Positions 51,139 to 60,711 of a stretch of 64,000 nt of DNA are shown here, one piece after another. Every line of letters starts with the position of its first letter. The stretch's first letter is position 1. The notes below the pieces were generated by a model. The model was not told the origin of the DNA and did no database searches. It saw only the letters and a list, made by a program, of their open reading frames with translations. Location of the stretch: positions 1 to 64,000 of the forward strand of contig JAAZIA010000002.1 of NCBI GenBank assembly GCA_012510445.1. The letters run 5' to 3'. Made by a program: the position numbers and the translations under genes. The stretch is from Bacteroidales bacterium (lineage in GTDB: Bacteria > Bacteroidota > Bacteroidia > Bacteroidales > UBA932).

Positions 51139-52327
51139 ACAGACCATACGCGAACAATTTTTTTCTCTGTTGGGACAAACCTCCCCCTCTCCCTTAGGTA
51201 TTGAGATACAAAAAGCAGAGGGGGTGTTTCTTCTGTCTTCTACAGGAAAACGGTACCTTGACCTTATTTCCGGAGTATCTGTAAGCCATGTGGGACATGC
51301 ACGGCCCGAGGTAATTAAAGCCATTGAAGATCAGGCTCGCAACCATCTGCATTTAATGGTTTACGGAGAGCTTATACAACAGCCGCAGGTGCATTTGGCT
51401 TCTTTGCTCACAGAGCACTTACCGGCTTCTTTAAACTCAATTTATTTTGTGAATTCAGGATCCGAGGCCAACGAAGCTGCCCTAAAACTGGCTAAGCGAG
51501 TTACAGGTCGCCATAAGGTGGTTTGTTTTCAAGACGCTTACCACGGAAGTACGCACGGCGCTCTGAGCGTTATGGGAAATGAAACGTTTAGAAGTGCATT
51601 CCGCCCTTTGCTTCCCGGAGTGACGGCTTTGCATTTTAACCATACAAAAGACCTGAACCTAATTGATAGGCATACAGCTTGTGTTATAGTAGAGCCCATA
51701 CAGGCCGAAGCCGGCGTTCGTTTGCCGGAGTCCGGGTTTTTAGAGGCCCTAAGAGAGCGTTGTGACCGTACGGGAACTTTGCTTATATTTGATGAAATTC
51801 AGACAGGATTTGGAAGAACAGGGCGGCTTTTTGCCATGCAAAAATATGGAGTGATACCGGATATGGTAACTCTGGCTAAAGCCTTGGGAGGAGGGATGCC
51901 CCTGGGAGCCCTTGCCTGCAACAAGCAGCTGATGGATGCCTGGAAATCTGCCCCCGTGTTGGGACACATAACTACTTTTGGCGGACATCCGGTAAGTTGC
52001 GCTGCAGGAGCTGCTGCTTTTCGCGTATTACTCAAAGAAGGGTGGACAGAGGAAGTATCGGATAAGGCAAACTTTCTAAAAGAAGCTTTGATACCTCATC
52101 CTGCTGTCAAAGAGGTTAGGGGAGAGGGGCTGTTGCTGGCCGTGGAACTTGGGGATGCAAAAAAAGTACAGGCCATCATACACCTGCTCCTGGAAGAAGG
52201 AGCTATGGCCGATTGGTTTTTATATTGCGACACCGCATTTCGCATAGCACCGCCCTTATGCATAAGCAAGGAAGAACTGGCTTTGACCGTAAAAATAGTC
52301 CTTGCCGCTTTGGATAAATTGAAATAG
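51128..52327 (+). CDS. Class III PLP-dependent aminotransferase
   Basis: A 399-residue enzyme related to acetylornithine/ornithine aminotransferases. PLP-site features are NSGSEANEAALKLAK, QDAYHGSTHGALS, FDEIQTGFGRTG and the Schiff-base Lys in TLAKALGGGMPLGA. The start codon appears to be TTG at 51128: the frame has a stop just upstream, no ATG before residue 50 of the family alignment, and the resulting N-terminus (KNKQTIREQFFSLLGQTSPSPLGIEI) fits relatives in length. It overlaps the previous gene by 11 bp. Substrate unknown. Confidence 0.9.
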   Translation: MKNKQTIREQFFSLLGQTSPSPLGIEIQKAEGVFLLSSTGKRYLDLISGVSVSHVGHARPEVIKAIEDQARNHLHLMVYGELIQQPQVHLASLLTEHLPASLNSIYFVNSGSEANEAALKLAKRVTGRHKVVCFQDAYHGSTHGALSVMGNETFRSAFRPLLPGVTALHFNHTKDLNLIDRHTACVIVEPIQAEAGVRLPESGFLEALRERCDRTGTLLIFDEIQTGFGRTGRLFAMQKYGVIPDMVTLAKALGGGMPLGALACNKQLMDAWKSAPVLGHITTFGGHPVSCAAGAAAFRVLLKEGWTEEVSDKANFLKEALIPHPAVKEVRGEGLLLAVELGDAKKVQAIIHLLLEEGAMADWFLYCDTAFRIAPPLCISKEELALTVKIVLAALDKLK

Positions 52328-52340
52328 AAGGAGAACTATT

Positions 52341-53846
52341 ATGGCAAAACAATCACCTGTAACCGGAACCAGAAAAGGGAAGGAACAGGCTCAGGTAGAA
52401 ATGGTAGGGTTGGACATAGGGAAAGTGCCGCCACAGGCCATTGATATAGAAGAAGCTGTTTTGGGGGCTTTGCTCCTGGAACCCACAGCTTCGCTAGATA
52501 TTGTGGGTACTGTTAAGCCGGAATACTTTTATAAAGACAGTCATAAAAAAATTTTTTCAGCCATTATGACGCTTGTTTCTGCTCACCATCCGGTAGATAT
52601 ATATACGGTGGCAGAAGAATTAAAAAAACACGACTTACTGGATCAGGTAGGAGGTCCTTATTACTTAAGCCAGCTGACCATGCGTGTGGCAGCTGCATCG
52701 CATTTGGAATACCATACAAAAGTATTGACGCAGAAATTCATTCAGCGGGAGCTTATAGGTACTTCATACACTATCTTGCGGGAAGCCTTTGACGATACCA
52801 TACCGGCCGATGAGTTGTTGGACGCTTCTCAGCAACGTCTTTTTGACTTAGGAGATATGAATCTGCGCAGAGATACCCGGCCTGTACGTTCTGTGTTAGG
52901 CGAGGTACTGGACGAATTATCAGACGTGCAAACACGAGACGATGGACTGAGTGGTCTTCCTTCGGGCTTTACTTCCTTGGACAGGATGACCCTAGGATGG
53001 CAAAAGGCTGATTTGGTGGTAATTGCTGCCAGACCTTCTATGGGGAAAACGGCCTTTGTGCTTACCATGGCCAGAAACATGGCTGTAAACCACAACATTC
53101 CCGTAGCTTTTTTCTCGCTTGAAATGCCGGACGCACAGTTGGTAAAGCGTTTGTTGGTAAGTGAGACTGGCTTGTCTTCGGAAAAAATCAGAGGAGGAAA
53201 AAAACTGAAAGGTTTTGAGTGGGAACAGCTCAACCAACGTATTGTGAATTTAACGAAAGCTCCCTTGTATATAGACGATACACCGGCCCTTTCTATTTTT
53301 GAATTTAGGGCCAAAGCCAGAAGGCTTGTTGCCGGGATGGGGGTTAAACTTATAGTGATTGACTATATGCAACTGATGTCGGGGCCGCCGGAACTACGCG
53401 GTATGCGTGAGCAGGAAGTAGCTGCTATTTCGCGATCACTAAAAGCCATTGCTAAAGAACTGAACATTCCCATTATTGCACTATCGCAGATGAACCGAGC
53501 ATCAGAAACGAGAGGGGGAAACCGTAGACCTCAGTTGAGCGACTTACGTGAGTCGGGGGCTATTGAACAAGACGCAGACATAGTAGTATTTTTATACCGT
53601 CCCGAGTATTATGGAATCAAAGACTGCCCCGACACCGGGCGATCCCTGGAAGGGGTTGCAGAAGTAATTGTTGCCAAACACCGTAATGGAGCCGTTGGAG
53701 AATTTCCAATGCGTTTCCGAAGCTCAGAAATTCGTTTTATGGATATCGACGAAGGTGGTCCGGATTTTGCAACGGATGAAAGCATGACATACGCCTCGCG
53801 GATGAACCAAATGCATGACTTGAATGACAACCTTGGCGTGTTATAG
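52341..53846 (+). CDS. dnaB: Replicative DNA helicase DnaB
   Basis: A 501-residue hexameric helicase that unwinds DNA at the replication fork. The N-terminal domain (about 30-135, PQAIDIEEAVLGALLLEPTA) is followed by a RecA-like ATPase domain with Walker A ARPSMGKT (230-237), Walker B KLIVIDYMQLM and the ALSQMNR-SE-R block. No intein is inserted. AAGGAGA lies 6 bp before the ATG. It overlaps the DUF3108 gene by 23 bp. Confidence 0.98.
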   Translation: MAKQSPVTGTRKGKEQAQVEMVGLDIGKVPPQAIDIEEAVLGALLLEPTASLDIVGTVKPEYFYKDSHKKIFSAIMTLVSAHHPVDIYTVAEELKKHDLLDQVGGPYYLSQLTMRVAAASHLEYHTKVLTQKFIQRELIGTSYTILREAFDDTIPADELLDASQQRLFDLGDMNLRRDTRPVRSVLGEVLDELSDVQTRDDGLSGLPSGFTSLDRMTLGWQKADLVVIAARPSMGKTAFVLTMARNMAVNHNIPVAFFSLEMPDAQLVKRLLVSETGLSSEKIRGGKKLKGFEWEQLNQRIVNLTKAPLYIDDTPALSIFEFRAKARRLVAGMGVKLIVIDYMQLMSGPPELRGMREQEVAAISRSLKAIAKELNIPIIALSQMNRASETRGGNRRPQLSDLRESGAIEQDADIVVFLYRPEYYGIKDCPDTGRSLEGVAEVIVAKHRNGAVGEFPMRFRSSEIRFMDIDEGGPDFATDESMTYASRMNQMHDLNDNLGVL

Positions 53847-54684
53847 AAACACCTTCCTATTATTGATTTTGTTATCAGTAGCTTGTTTGCTAAGGGCTCA
53901 AGATACAGAAACAGAAAAACCTTGCCTGCCTGTAAACGAAGTTCCGGCTGCTCGGCTTGCCTTTGCTGCGGGAGAGAAAATAACCATGATGGCCAGCTAT
54001 ACCTGGGGTGTTGTTAATACAGATGTGGGAACGGTATCGCTACACGTCACAGAGAAATCCCTTGGCGGAGAACCGGGATTTAAAGCCAAAGGCCGTTTAC
54101 AAACCTCTAAATTTTTCAGTGCTTTTTTTAAAGTGGACGATTATTACGAAAGCCATTTTAAAAAGTCCAACCTCCGTCCCGTATATTTTATGCGCGACAT
54201 TAACGAGGGTAAATATACCATACAAAATTATTACCACTACAACCCCGATCATTCCATTAATGCTCGGATTATTCGCAAAGATGGTTCTATACAGGACACT
54301 CTGTTGCCGGGCAGGATCTGTACGTTTGACCTGATTACGGTATTTTATTTTTTACGTAATCTGGATTTTGAAAACATGACACCGGGAGAAGTGTCTCCTA
54401 TATCTTTTGCTATTGACGAGGAAGTTTTTGAACTGTACCTGCGGTTTGACGGGTATGAAGAAGTTAAGGTGTTGGGGATGGGGATTTTCCGTGCTTTAAA
54501 GTTTTCTGCACAAACAGTAGCCGGTGTAGTATTTGATGGTAAGGAAGATATGCGTTTTTGGATAAGTGACGATAAGAATAGGATTCCCCTGTTTTTAGAA
54601 TCGCCGGTTATTGTAGGAAGTGTCACAGCCCGGCTGTGCCATTATGAAAACTTGCGGTTTCCGCTCACCAGCAAGATAAAGTGA
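53824..54684 (+). CDS. DUF3108 exported protein
   Basis: A 286-residue protein with a signal-like N-terminus (YRNTFLLLILLSVACLLRAQ) and a beta-rich mature part matching DUF3108: AGEKITMMASYTWGVVNTDVGTVSLHVTEK, then YFMRDINEGKYTIQNYYHYN and FWISDDKNRIPLFLESPVIVGSV. The fold resembles outer-membrane lipid-carrier-like barrels, but the function is unknown. It begins inside dnaB, so the true start could also be slightly downstream. Confidence 0.87.
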   Translation: MTTLACYRNTFLLLILLSVACLLRAQDTETEKPCLPVNEVPAARLAFAAGEKITMMASYTWGVVNTDVGTVSLHVTEKSLGGEPGFKAKGRLQTSKFFSAFFKVDDYYESHFKKSNLRPVYFMRDINEGKYTIQNYYHYNPDHSINARIIRKDGSIQDTLLPGRICTFDLITVFYFLRNLDFENMTPGEVSPISFAIDEEVFELYLRFDGYEEVKVLGMGIFRALKFSAQTVAGVVFDGKEDMRFWISDDKNRIPLFLESPVIVGSVTARLCHYENLRFPLTSKIK

Positions 54685-54713
54685 AATGCCTGTAAGAATC
54701 TATTATTTTATTC

Positions 54714-54721
54714 TATATTTG
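54714..54721 (+). promoter_or_regulatory. -7 box of rnf operon
   Basis: TATATTTG ends 19 nt before the rnfB ATG at 54741; no clear -33. Confidence 0.5.
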
Positions 54722-54740
54722 CTCAAATATCGTATCCAAA

Positions 54741-55586
54741 ATGACTTCTACTTTACTGTATACCGTGCTGATTCTTAGCCTATTGGGCGGAGTTCTAGCT
54801 GTGGTGTTATACTTTATTGCACAAAATTTCAAAGTACAGGAAGATCCTCGTATAGATCAAGTACTGGAAGTATTGCCGGGGGCCAACTGCGGTGGTTGTG
54901 GCTTTGCCGGATGCAGAGTCTTTGTAGAGACTTTTATAAACAATCCGAACCGTACAGATTTATTCTGCCCGGTAGGAGGAAATCAGGCCATGCAACTGGC
55001 AGCAAAGGTATTGGGCAGAGAAGCTCGCGAACAAGTTCCTAAAGTAGCCGTGGTACGGTGTAACGGCTCATGTGAGGTCAGACCAAAGATAAACGAATAC
55101 GACGGCTCTCCTTCTTGTGCTGTTGTAGCAGATCTTTACGCAGGAGAAAGAGCTTGCAGTTACGGTTGTCTGGGATTGGGAGATTGTGTGCAAGCCTGTA
55201 TGTTTGATGCACTGGTTATTGATCCGGTAACTTGCCTGCCCGTTGTAGATGAAGAAAAATGTACTTCGTGTGGAGCTTGTGTTACCGCATGTCCTAAAAA
55301 CTTAATGGAATTAAGACCCAAAGGGCCTAAAAACAGAAGGATATATGTAGCATGTTCCAATAAAGATAGGGGGGCTCTTGCGCGTAAGGCTTGCCCGGTA
55401 GGATGTATAGGATGCGGATTGTGTGTAAAGGCTTGTCCTTTCGATGCCATTACCCTTACAGACAACCTGGCTTATATAGACCCCGACAAGTGTCGCCTAT
55501 GTAGAAAGTGTGTTGCAGTGTGTCCAACCCAATGCATTTTAGAAATCAATTTTCCGCCAAAAAAACAAGATACAGCTCATGAGTAA
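54741..55586 (+). CDS. rnfB: Rnf complex subunit B
   Basis: A 281-residue iron-sulfur subunit that accepts electrons from reduced ferredoxin. N-terminal membrane helix 7-27; a 4Fe-4S domain with C50, C53, C58 and C76 (GANCGGCGFAGC ... FCP); then ferredoxin-like clusters (CLGLGDCVQACMFDA, CTSCGACVTACP, CIGCGLCVKACP, CRLCRKCVAVCP). First gene of rnfBCDGEA, with its own -7 box; it overlaps rnfC by 8 bp. Confidence 0.97.
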   Translation: MTSTLLYTVLILSLLGGVLAVVLYFIAQNFKVQEDPRIDQVLEVLPGANCGGCGFAGCRVFVETFINNPNRTDLFCPVGGNQAMQLAAKVLGREAREQVPKVAVVRCNGSCEVRPKINEYDGSPSCAVVADLYAGERACSYGCLGLGDCVQACMFDALVIDPVTCLPVVDEEKCTSCGACVTACPKNLMELRPKGPKNRRIYVACSNKDRGALARKACPVGCIGCGLCVKACPFDAITLTDNLAYIDPDKCRLCRKCVAVCPTQCILEINFPPKKQDTAHE

Positions 55587-56925
55587 AACGTTTTCTATTG
55601 GAGGGATTCATCCAAACGACAGTAAATTTTCTAAAGACCAAGCCATTGAAGACCTTCCTATACCCAAACGGGTATTCCTTCCCATGAATCAGCACCTGGG
55701 GATGCCCTCTGTGCCGGTGGTCAAAAAAGGAGATCGTGTAAAGGTAGGGCAGAAGGTGGCAGACCCGGCAGGTTTTGTTTCTGCACCCGTTCATGCCTCG
55801 GTAAGCGGAACGGTAACCGAGGTAGCTCTTTACCCGGATTTTCAGGGTAAAAGGGTAACAACCATTGTCATAGAGACAGAAGGAGATGAATGGCTGGAAA
55901 GCATAGACAGAACGCAACAGGTAAAACAGGAAATTACGATTGTACCGGAAGAAACGTTCCGGAAAATTACAGAAATGGGTATAGTAGGGCTGGGAGGGGC
56001 TGCTTTTCCCACGCACGTAAAACTGACTCCCATTGAAGGCATGGCACCGGAATATTTGATCTTGAACGGATCTGAATGTGAGCCTTTTTTGACATCTGAT
56101 TACCGCCTTATGATAGAACACGGGCAAGAGATATTGATTGGAGCAGAACTTATGAGGCGAGTATTGGGAACGAATGTGAACGGTATTATTGGTATTGAGG
56201 AAAATAAGCCTCTGGCCATCCAGGCTATGAAAAAGATTACTGCTAACTACTTGCAGTGGAAAGTAGTACCTTTAAAGAAAAGGTATCCGCAAGGAGGAGA
56301 AAAACAATTGATAGATGCTTTGTTACAAAGAAAAGTAGCCTCTTTTGCGCTTCCCATCTCTACGGGAGCCATTGTGCAAAATGTGGGAACGGCTTTTGCC
56401 GTTTACGAAGCTGTTCAGAAGGGGAAGCCTTTGATTTCAAATGTATTGACAGTAACCGGTTCTGACCTGTCTGTTCAGGAAAATTACAGGTTCCGTGTGG
56501 GCACTCCCATTCAGGATATTCTTGAAGCAGCAGGAGCTTTGGATAAAGACGGAAAACTTTTGTCCCACTTTGTTAAAGTAGTAAACGGAGGACCCATGAT
56601 GGGCAAAGCAGTAGTTAACTTACAAGCACCTGTTGTTAAAAGCAGTTCAGGACTTTTGCTGTTGACAGAAAAAGAAACAAAACGCCGGGAACCCGGAGAA
56701 TGTATTCGCTGTGCAAAATGCTTCCAAGCCTGTCCTATGCGTTTGCAACCATACTTGCTATACCAGCTGGCCCTGGCCGGGCGTACAGAAGAGCTGGATG
56801 AGCACCGAGTGTTTGATTGTATTGAGTGCGGTTGTTGCCTGTATACGTGCCCGGCACGTATACCTCTGCTTGATCAGATACGCTTGGCTAAAAACGCATT
56901 ATTGAAGAATAAACGTAAGAAATGA
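55579..56925 (+). CDS. rnfC: Rnf complex subunit C
   Basis: A 448-residue peripheral subunit that reduces NAD+. It has the NADH/FMN-binding fold (IVGLGGAAFPTHVKL, LILNGSECEPFLTSDYRLM), an SLBB domain (about 330), and two 4Fe-4S motifs (CIRCAKCFQACP and CIECGCCLYTCP) near the C-terminus. It lacks the long Ala/Lys-rich C-terminal repeats of enterobacterial RnfC. One base separates it from rnfD. Confidence 0.97.
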   Translation: MSKTFSIGGIHPNDSKFSKDQAIEDLPIPKRVFLPMNQHLGMPSVPVVKKGDRVKVGQKVADPAGFVSAPVHASVSGTVTEVALYPDFQGKRVTTIVIETEGDEWLESIDRTQQVKQEITIVPEETFRKITEMGIVGLGGAAFPTHVKLTPIEGMAPEYLILNGSECEPFLTSDYRLMIEHGQEILIGAELMRRVLGTNVNGIIGIEENKPLAIQAMKKITANYLQWKVVPLKKRYPQGGEKQLIDALLQRKVASFALPISTGAIVQNVGTAFAVYEAVQKGKPLISNVLTVTGSDLSVQENYRFRVGTPIQDILEAAGALDKDGKLLSHFVKVVNGGPMMGKAVVNLQAPVVKSSSGLLLLTEKETKRREPGECIRCAKCFQACPMRLQPYLLYQLALAGRTEELDEHRVFDCIECGCCLYTCPARIPLLDQIRLAKNALLKNKRKK

Positions 56926-56926
56926 T

Positions 56927-57970
56927 ATGAATAAACTGCTTGTTTCACCGGCTCCGCATTGGTACGGCAAAGAAACCACACAGGGGATCATGCGTGATGT
57001 AATCATTGCCTTGGTGCCTGCTGTATTGGTGAGTCTATACTTAGCAGGAGTAAGTGCTTTGTTGGTACTTATGGTATCCGTAGCCGGTTGTGTTTTAGTG
57101 GAACACCTGATTGTCAGGTATATGATGAAAAAGAAAACCACCGTACACGATTTGTCTGCCGTAGTAACGGGTTTGATTCTGGCTTTGAATTTGCCCGTCT
57201 CTTCTCCTTGGTGGATGGTTTTGATAGGCTGTGTGGTTGCTATAGGAGTGGCAAAAATGACGTTCGGAGGATTGGGGCATAACCTGTTTAATCCTGCCTT
57301 GGTAGCCCGTGTCTTTTTATTGATTTCTTTTCCTGTTCAAATGACCAATTGGGCTGTTGCAAACGGTATTTTTACTCCGGAGAATCCTTTAATACCCGGT
57401 TTTTTGCTGGGACTTCAGGGACAACTTCCCGATGCGTTGACCGGAGCCACTCCTTTGGGAATAGTTAAAGAAGGTTTGGCAAACGGAGTGAGCATAAAAG
57501 CTTTAGCTGCTCAACATAATTTTTCTTACTCGGGAATGTTTTTTGGACATATGAGCGGTTCTCTGGGAGAAGCTTCTGCGTTGGCCCTTCTTTTAGGTTT
57601 TATCTATTTGCTGGTACGCAAAGTTATTAGGCCCATCGTTCCGCTTTCCATAGTAATTACCGTTGCCTTATTTTCCGGACTTTTACACTTGGCAGATCCG
57701 ATACAATATGCAGATCCGCTCTTTCATCTGCTTTCCGGAGGACTATTGCTGGGAGCCATATTCATGGCAACGGATTATGTGACTTCTCCCATGTCTCCTT
57801 TGGGTATGATTATTTTTGGGGTGGGAATAGGCATCATTACTATGCTTATAAGGGTATGGGGTGCTTACCCCGAGGGCGTTTCTTTTGCCATCCTGTTTAT
57901 GAATGCTCTGGTTCCTCTCATCAACAAAATAAAACCGTTCCCTTATCAAAAGGAGGTGAAACGTGGCTAG
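56927..57970 (+). CDS. rnfD: Rnf complex subunit D
   Basis: A 347-residue membrane subunit with about ten helices, homologous to NqrB. The covalent-flavin motif is LTGATPLG (172-178), so FMN should be bound through T175. GGLGHNLFNPALVARVFLLISFP is a further signature. It overlaps rnfG by 8 bp. Confidence 0.97.
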   Translation: MNKLLVSPAPHWYGKETTQGIMRDVIIALVPAVLVSLYLAGVSALLVLMVSVAGCVLVEHLIVRYMMKKKTTVHDLSAVVTGLILALNLPVSSPWWMVLIGCVVAIGVAKMTFGGLGHNLFNPALVARVFLLISFPVQMTNWAVANGIFTPENPLIPGFLLGLQGQLPDALTGATPLGIVKEGLANGVSIKALAAQHNFSYSGMFFGHMSGSLGEASALALLLGFIYLLVRKVIRPIVPLSIVITVALFSGLLHLADPIQYADPLFHLLSGGLLLGAIFMATDYVTSPMSPLGMIIFGVGIGIITMLIRVWGAYPEGVSFAILFMNALVPLINKIKPFPYQKEVKRG

Positions 57971-58553
57971 AGAATCTAATTTTAAAAACATGGTTTTGAC
58001 CCTGTTGATCATTTGTTTTGCAGGATCAGCCATTCTGGGTGGCGTTTATTTGATAACGTCTGCCCCCATAACAGCTGCGCAGTTAGCTAAAGTAAACACG
58101 GCTTTATCCGGTGTTTTGCCTGCTTTTGACAATGAGCCGTTTGAAGAGGCTTATGATTTGGAAGTAGACGGACAAACAGTAAAAATGTATCCGGCAACTT
58201 TAGACGGGACTCCGGTAGGCATAGCCGTTGAAGTTATTACAGCAAAAGGATTTGGAGGTCCCATTCAGGTTATGGTTGGTTTTCTCCCGGAAGGTACCAT
58301 CTACAATACAGCACTTGTTCTTCATTCAGAAACACCGGGATTGGGAGACAAGTTGGATCCTGTGAAAAGTGACTTTAGTTTGCAGTTCAAAGGCAAAAAA
58401 CCGGGGAATTTTAAGTTGGCAGTAAAACAAGACGGAGGTTCTGTAGATGCCATTACTGCCGCTACCATAAGTTCTAGAGCCTTTTGCGATGCCGTGGACT
58501 TGGCGTATAAGGCTTTTAAAAAAATACGTTTTGAAGAAGGAGGTCAATCATGA
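57963..58553 (+). CDS. rnfG: Rnf complex subunit G
   Basis: A 196-residue periplasmic flavoprotein subunit, anchored by one helix (about 10-32). The start is GTG at 57963 behind a perfect AGGAGG (57951-57956). The flavinylation site reads DAITAATIS (162-170), with Ala where the usual (S/T)GAT motif has Gly; T168 would carry FMN. ETPGLGDKL is conserved. ApbE, which attaches the flavin, is not in the window. Confidence 0.95.
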   Translation: MARESNFKNMVLTLLIICFAGSAILGGVYLITSAPITAAQLAKVNTALSGVLPAFDNEPFEEAYDLEVDGQTVKMYPATLDGTPVGIAVEVITAKGFGGPIQVMVGFLPEGTIYNTALVLHSETPGLGDKLDPVKSDFSLQFKGKKPGNFKLAVKQDGGSVDAITAATISSRAFCDAVDLAYKAFKKIRFEEGGQS

Positions 58554-59131
58554 GCAAATGGAAAATCATAACAAAAGGTATTATTAAAGAGAATCCAACC
58601 TTTGTACTGGTTTTGGGAATGTGCCCTACACTGGGAACCACTACTTCTGCCATCAACGGTATGGGGATGGGGTTGGCCACTACTTTTGTGCTCATGTTGT
58701 CCAATTACGTTATATCGCTTATAGCGGGCCTGATTCCTTCCAAAGTACGGATTCCTGCCTTTGTAGTAGTGATCGCTATATTTGTTACGGTAGTGCAACT
58801 GGTTATGCAAGCTTATGTTCCATCTTTGTACGAAACCTTGGGATTGTTTATTCCGCTGATTGTGGTAAACTGTATTGTCTTAGGGAGAGCCGAGGCATTT
58901 GCCAGCAAAAACAAACCGGTAGATTCTTTCCTTGACGGTTTGGGGTCGGGGTTGGGATTTACTTTAGCTCTTACGGTATTGGGTATGGTACGCGAACTGC
59001 TGGGAGCAGGATCGTTTTTTGGCTGGAAAATTATCCCCGGAGATGCCATCCTTATCTTTATTTTGGCTCCGGGAGCTTTTTTGGCACTAGGGTATCTGAT
59101 GGTTTTGTTCAATAGAATTAAAAAGGCTTAA
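58550..59131 (+). CDS. rnfE: Rnf complex subunit E
   Basis: A 193-residue membrane subunit with six helices, one half of the RnfA/RnfE pseudo-symmetric pair that forms part of the ion path and carries a shared iron-sulfur centre (LGMCPTLG and VNCIVLGRAEAFASK, with one Cys in each). Family start ENPTFVLVLGMCPTLGTT is intact. AGGAGG (58538-58543) precedes the ATG, which overlaps rnfG. Confidence 0.97.
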   Translation: MSKWKIITKGIIKENPTFVLVLGMCPTLGTTTSAINGMGMGLATTFVLMLSNYVISLIAGLIPSKVRIPAFVVVIAIFVTVVQLVMQAYVPSLYETLGLFIPLIVVNCIVLGRAEAFASKNKPVDSFLDGLGSGLGFTLALTVLGMVRELLGAGSFFGWKIIPGDAILIFILAPGAFLALGYLMVLFNRIKKA

Positions 59132-59135
59132 TACT

Positions 59136-59735
59136 ATGGAATATATACTTATTATCATATCTGCAGTCTTTGTCAACAACATTGTACTCAATCAATTTTT
59201 AGGAGTATGCCCGTTTTTGGGGGTATCCAATAAAATTTCTACTGCAGTAGGCATGAGTGCAGCTGTTGTGTTTGTCATGACCTTGTCTACCCTTATCACT
59301 TATCCTATTCAGATGTACGTTCTGGAACCGCTGCAAATTGGTTTTATGCAAACGGTAACCTTTATTTTGGTTATTGCCGCATTGGTTCAAACGGTAGAGA
59401 TTATACTCAAAAAGATTTCTCCGGCCTTATACCGGGCATTAGGGATTTTCCTGCCCCTGATCACCACCAACTGTGCTGTACTCGGCGTTTCTATACTGGT
59501 AGTTACTAAGGAGTTTTCATTTGGTGGCACACCGGCTCTTCTTACCCTGCCACAGGCATTGGTATACACTGCCGCTATGGCTGCAGGATTTGGGCTGGCC
59601 CTTATTATTTTTTCAGGGATGCGCGAACAAATGGAACTTGTGGGCGTTCCCAAACCGTTTCAAGGCGTTCCTATAGCATTGATTACTGCCGGAATTTTAG
59701 CCATGGCCTTTATGGGTTTTTCCGGAATCGTGTAA
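59136..59735 (+). CDS. rnfA: Rnf complex subunit A
   Basis: A 199-residue membrane subunit with six helices, partner of RnfE. FVNNIVLNQFLGVCPFLGVSNK and TTNCAVLGVSIL carry the two Cys expected at the shared iron-sulfur centre. Last Rnf gene. The complex pumps Na+ or H+ while moving electrons between ferredoxin and NAD, as expected in an anaerobe. It is followed 10 bp later by a small TPR-like gene that may share the transcript. Confidence 0.97.
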   Translation: MEYILIIISAVFVNNIVLNQFLGVCPFLGVSNKISTAVGMSAAVVFVMTLSTLITYPIQMYVLEPLQIGFMQTVTFILVIAALVQTVEIILKKISPALYRALGIFLPLITTNCAVLGVSILVVTKEFSFGGTPALLTLPQALVYTAAMAAGFGLALIIFSGMREQMELVGVPKPFQGVPIALITAGILAMAFMGFSGIV

Positions 59736-59745
59736 AATACAGAGT

Positions 59746-59973
59746 ATGAAAACAAAAGAAGAGTTGAAACGATACGTTACAACGGAACAAGGGGCAAAAG
59801 ATCAAAATGCCTGGTACAAGCTGGGCAGTTTGTACAGGAAAGACGAAGAATGGGGCAAAGCCTTGAACGCCTATGCCCGTTGTATGGAACTGGGAGCTTC
59901 CAATGCTGCACAAGAAGCTACAGAAGCCATCAAGCGCATTTTAGATTATAAAAACACCAACTGGATGCCTTAA
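59746..59973 (+). CDS. Small TPR-like protein
   Basis: A 75-residue protein containing one clear tetratricopeptide-like helix pair: QNAWYKLGSLYRKDEEWGKALNAYARCMELGASNAAQEA. It has no signal peptide. It starts 10 bp after rnfA and ends 5 bp before the convergent cyclophilin gene. Function unknown; the position suggests a scaffold or accessory role, but an unrelated passenger gene is as likely. Confidence 0.75.
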   Translation: MKTKEELKRYVTTEQGAKDQNAWYKLGSLYRKDEEWGKALNAYARCMELGASNAAQEATEAIKRILDYKNTNWMP

Positions 59974-59978
59974 ACGGG

Positions 59979-60653
59979 CTATTCCAGAATGGGTAAAACA
60001 CTCAGGATTTTCACGTCTTCAACAGGTCTGTCTGCCGATCCTGTTTCTACAGACGCTATGGTGTCTATCACCTCGAGTCCTTCCAATACTTCTCCAAATA
60101 CCGTATAGTTTCCGTCCAGTTGGCGGCAAGCAGCTTCGTTATGCACTATATAAAATTGAGAGCCTGAAGAAGCTTTTTCCGGGTTGACTGCATCTCCTGT
60201 CCGGGCAGAGGCAATGGCTCCTTTTTTGTGGTATAGTTCCGGTACAAACTCTGCCGGTACGGTATAACCGGGACCTCCGGAACCCAATCTTTGCCCCGGA
60301 GTTGCCGTACGCGAGTCTGGGTCGCCGCATTGGATCATAAAACCGTGTATTACACGATGGAATAAAATCCCGTCATAAAATCTTTCAGACGCCAGCTTAA
60401 CAAAATTATCCCTGTGCAGAGGTGTTTCACTGTACAGGCGGATGATCATGTTGCCTTTGGTTGTCTTAAGTTCAAAAACAGGGTCTTCAGGTAACGTTTC
60501 CGGGTCAAAAGCACGCTCTTGTGCATCAGAAGCTTCTGTTGTTTCTTCACTTACAACGGCTTTGGCTTTTTTTGCATTTTGGCTACAATTACTGCAAGAA
60601 CCCATTAAAAAAGTACCCATAGCTAAAAGAATAATTAATGTTGTTTTTTTCAT
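59979..60653 (-). CDS. Cyclophilin-type peptidyl-prolyl isomerase lipoprotein
   Basis: A 224-residue lipoprotein (lipobox MGSC) carrying a single cyclophilin domain that speeds Pro isomerisation during folding of exported proteins. Signatures are [28 protein letters not shown] and [10 protein letters not shown], with [18 protein letters not shown]. Catalytic Arg is in FHRV. The ATG at 60653 is used; a TTG at 60665 would add four residues before the signal. It is divergent from dut. Confidence 0.94.
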   Translation of the reverse strand: MKKTTLIILLAMGTFLMGSCSNCSQNAKKAKAVVSEETTEASDAQERAFDPETLPEDPVFELKTTKGNMIIRLYSETPLHRDNFVKLASERFYDGILFHRVIHGFMIQCGDPDSRTATPGQRLGSGGPGYTVPAEFVPELYHKKGAIASARTGDAVNPEKASSGSQFYIVHNEAACRQLDGNYTVFGEVLEGLEVIDTIASVETGSADRPVEDVKILSVLPILE

Positions 60654-60698
60654 ACGTTTGAACAAAATGATTTCCGGTGAAGGTAGTGTTTTTTTGTC

Positions 60699-60706
60699 TA
60701 TTTTTG
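60699..60706 (+). promoter_or_regulatory. -7 box of dut
   Basis: TATTTTTG ends 5 nt before the ATG at 60712, predicting a leaderless mRNA. Confidence 0.45.
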
Positions 60707-60711
60707 TAATT

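Noticed and set aside
60442-60711. N-terminal extension of Dut
   Set aside because: It is antisense to the cyclophilin gene; dUTPase is complete from 60712.
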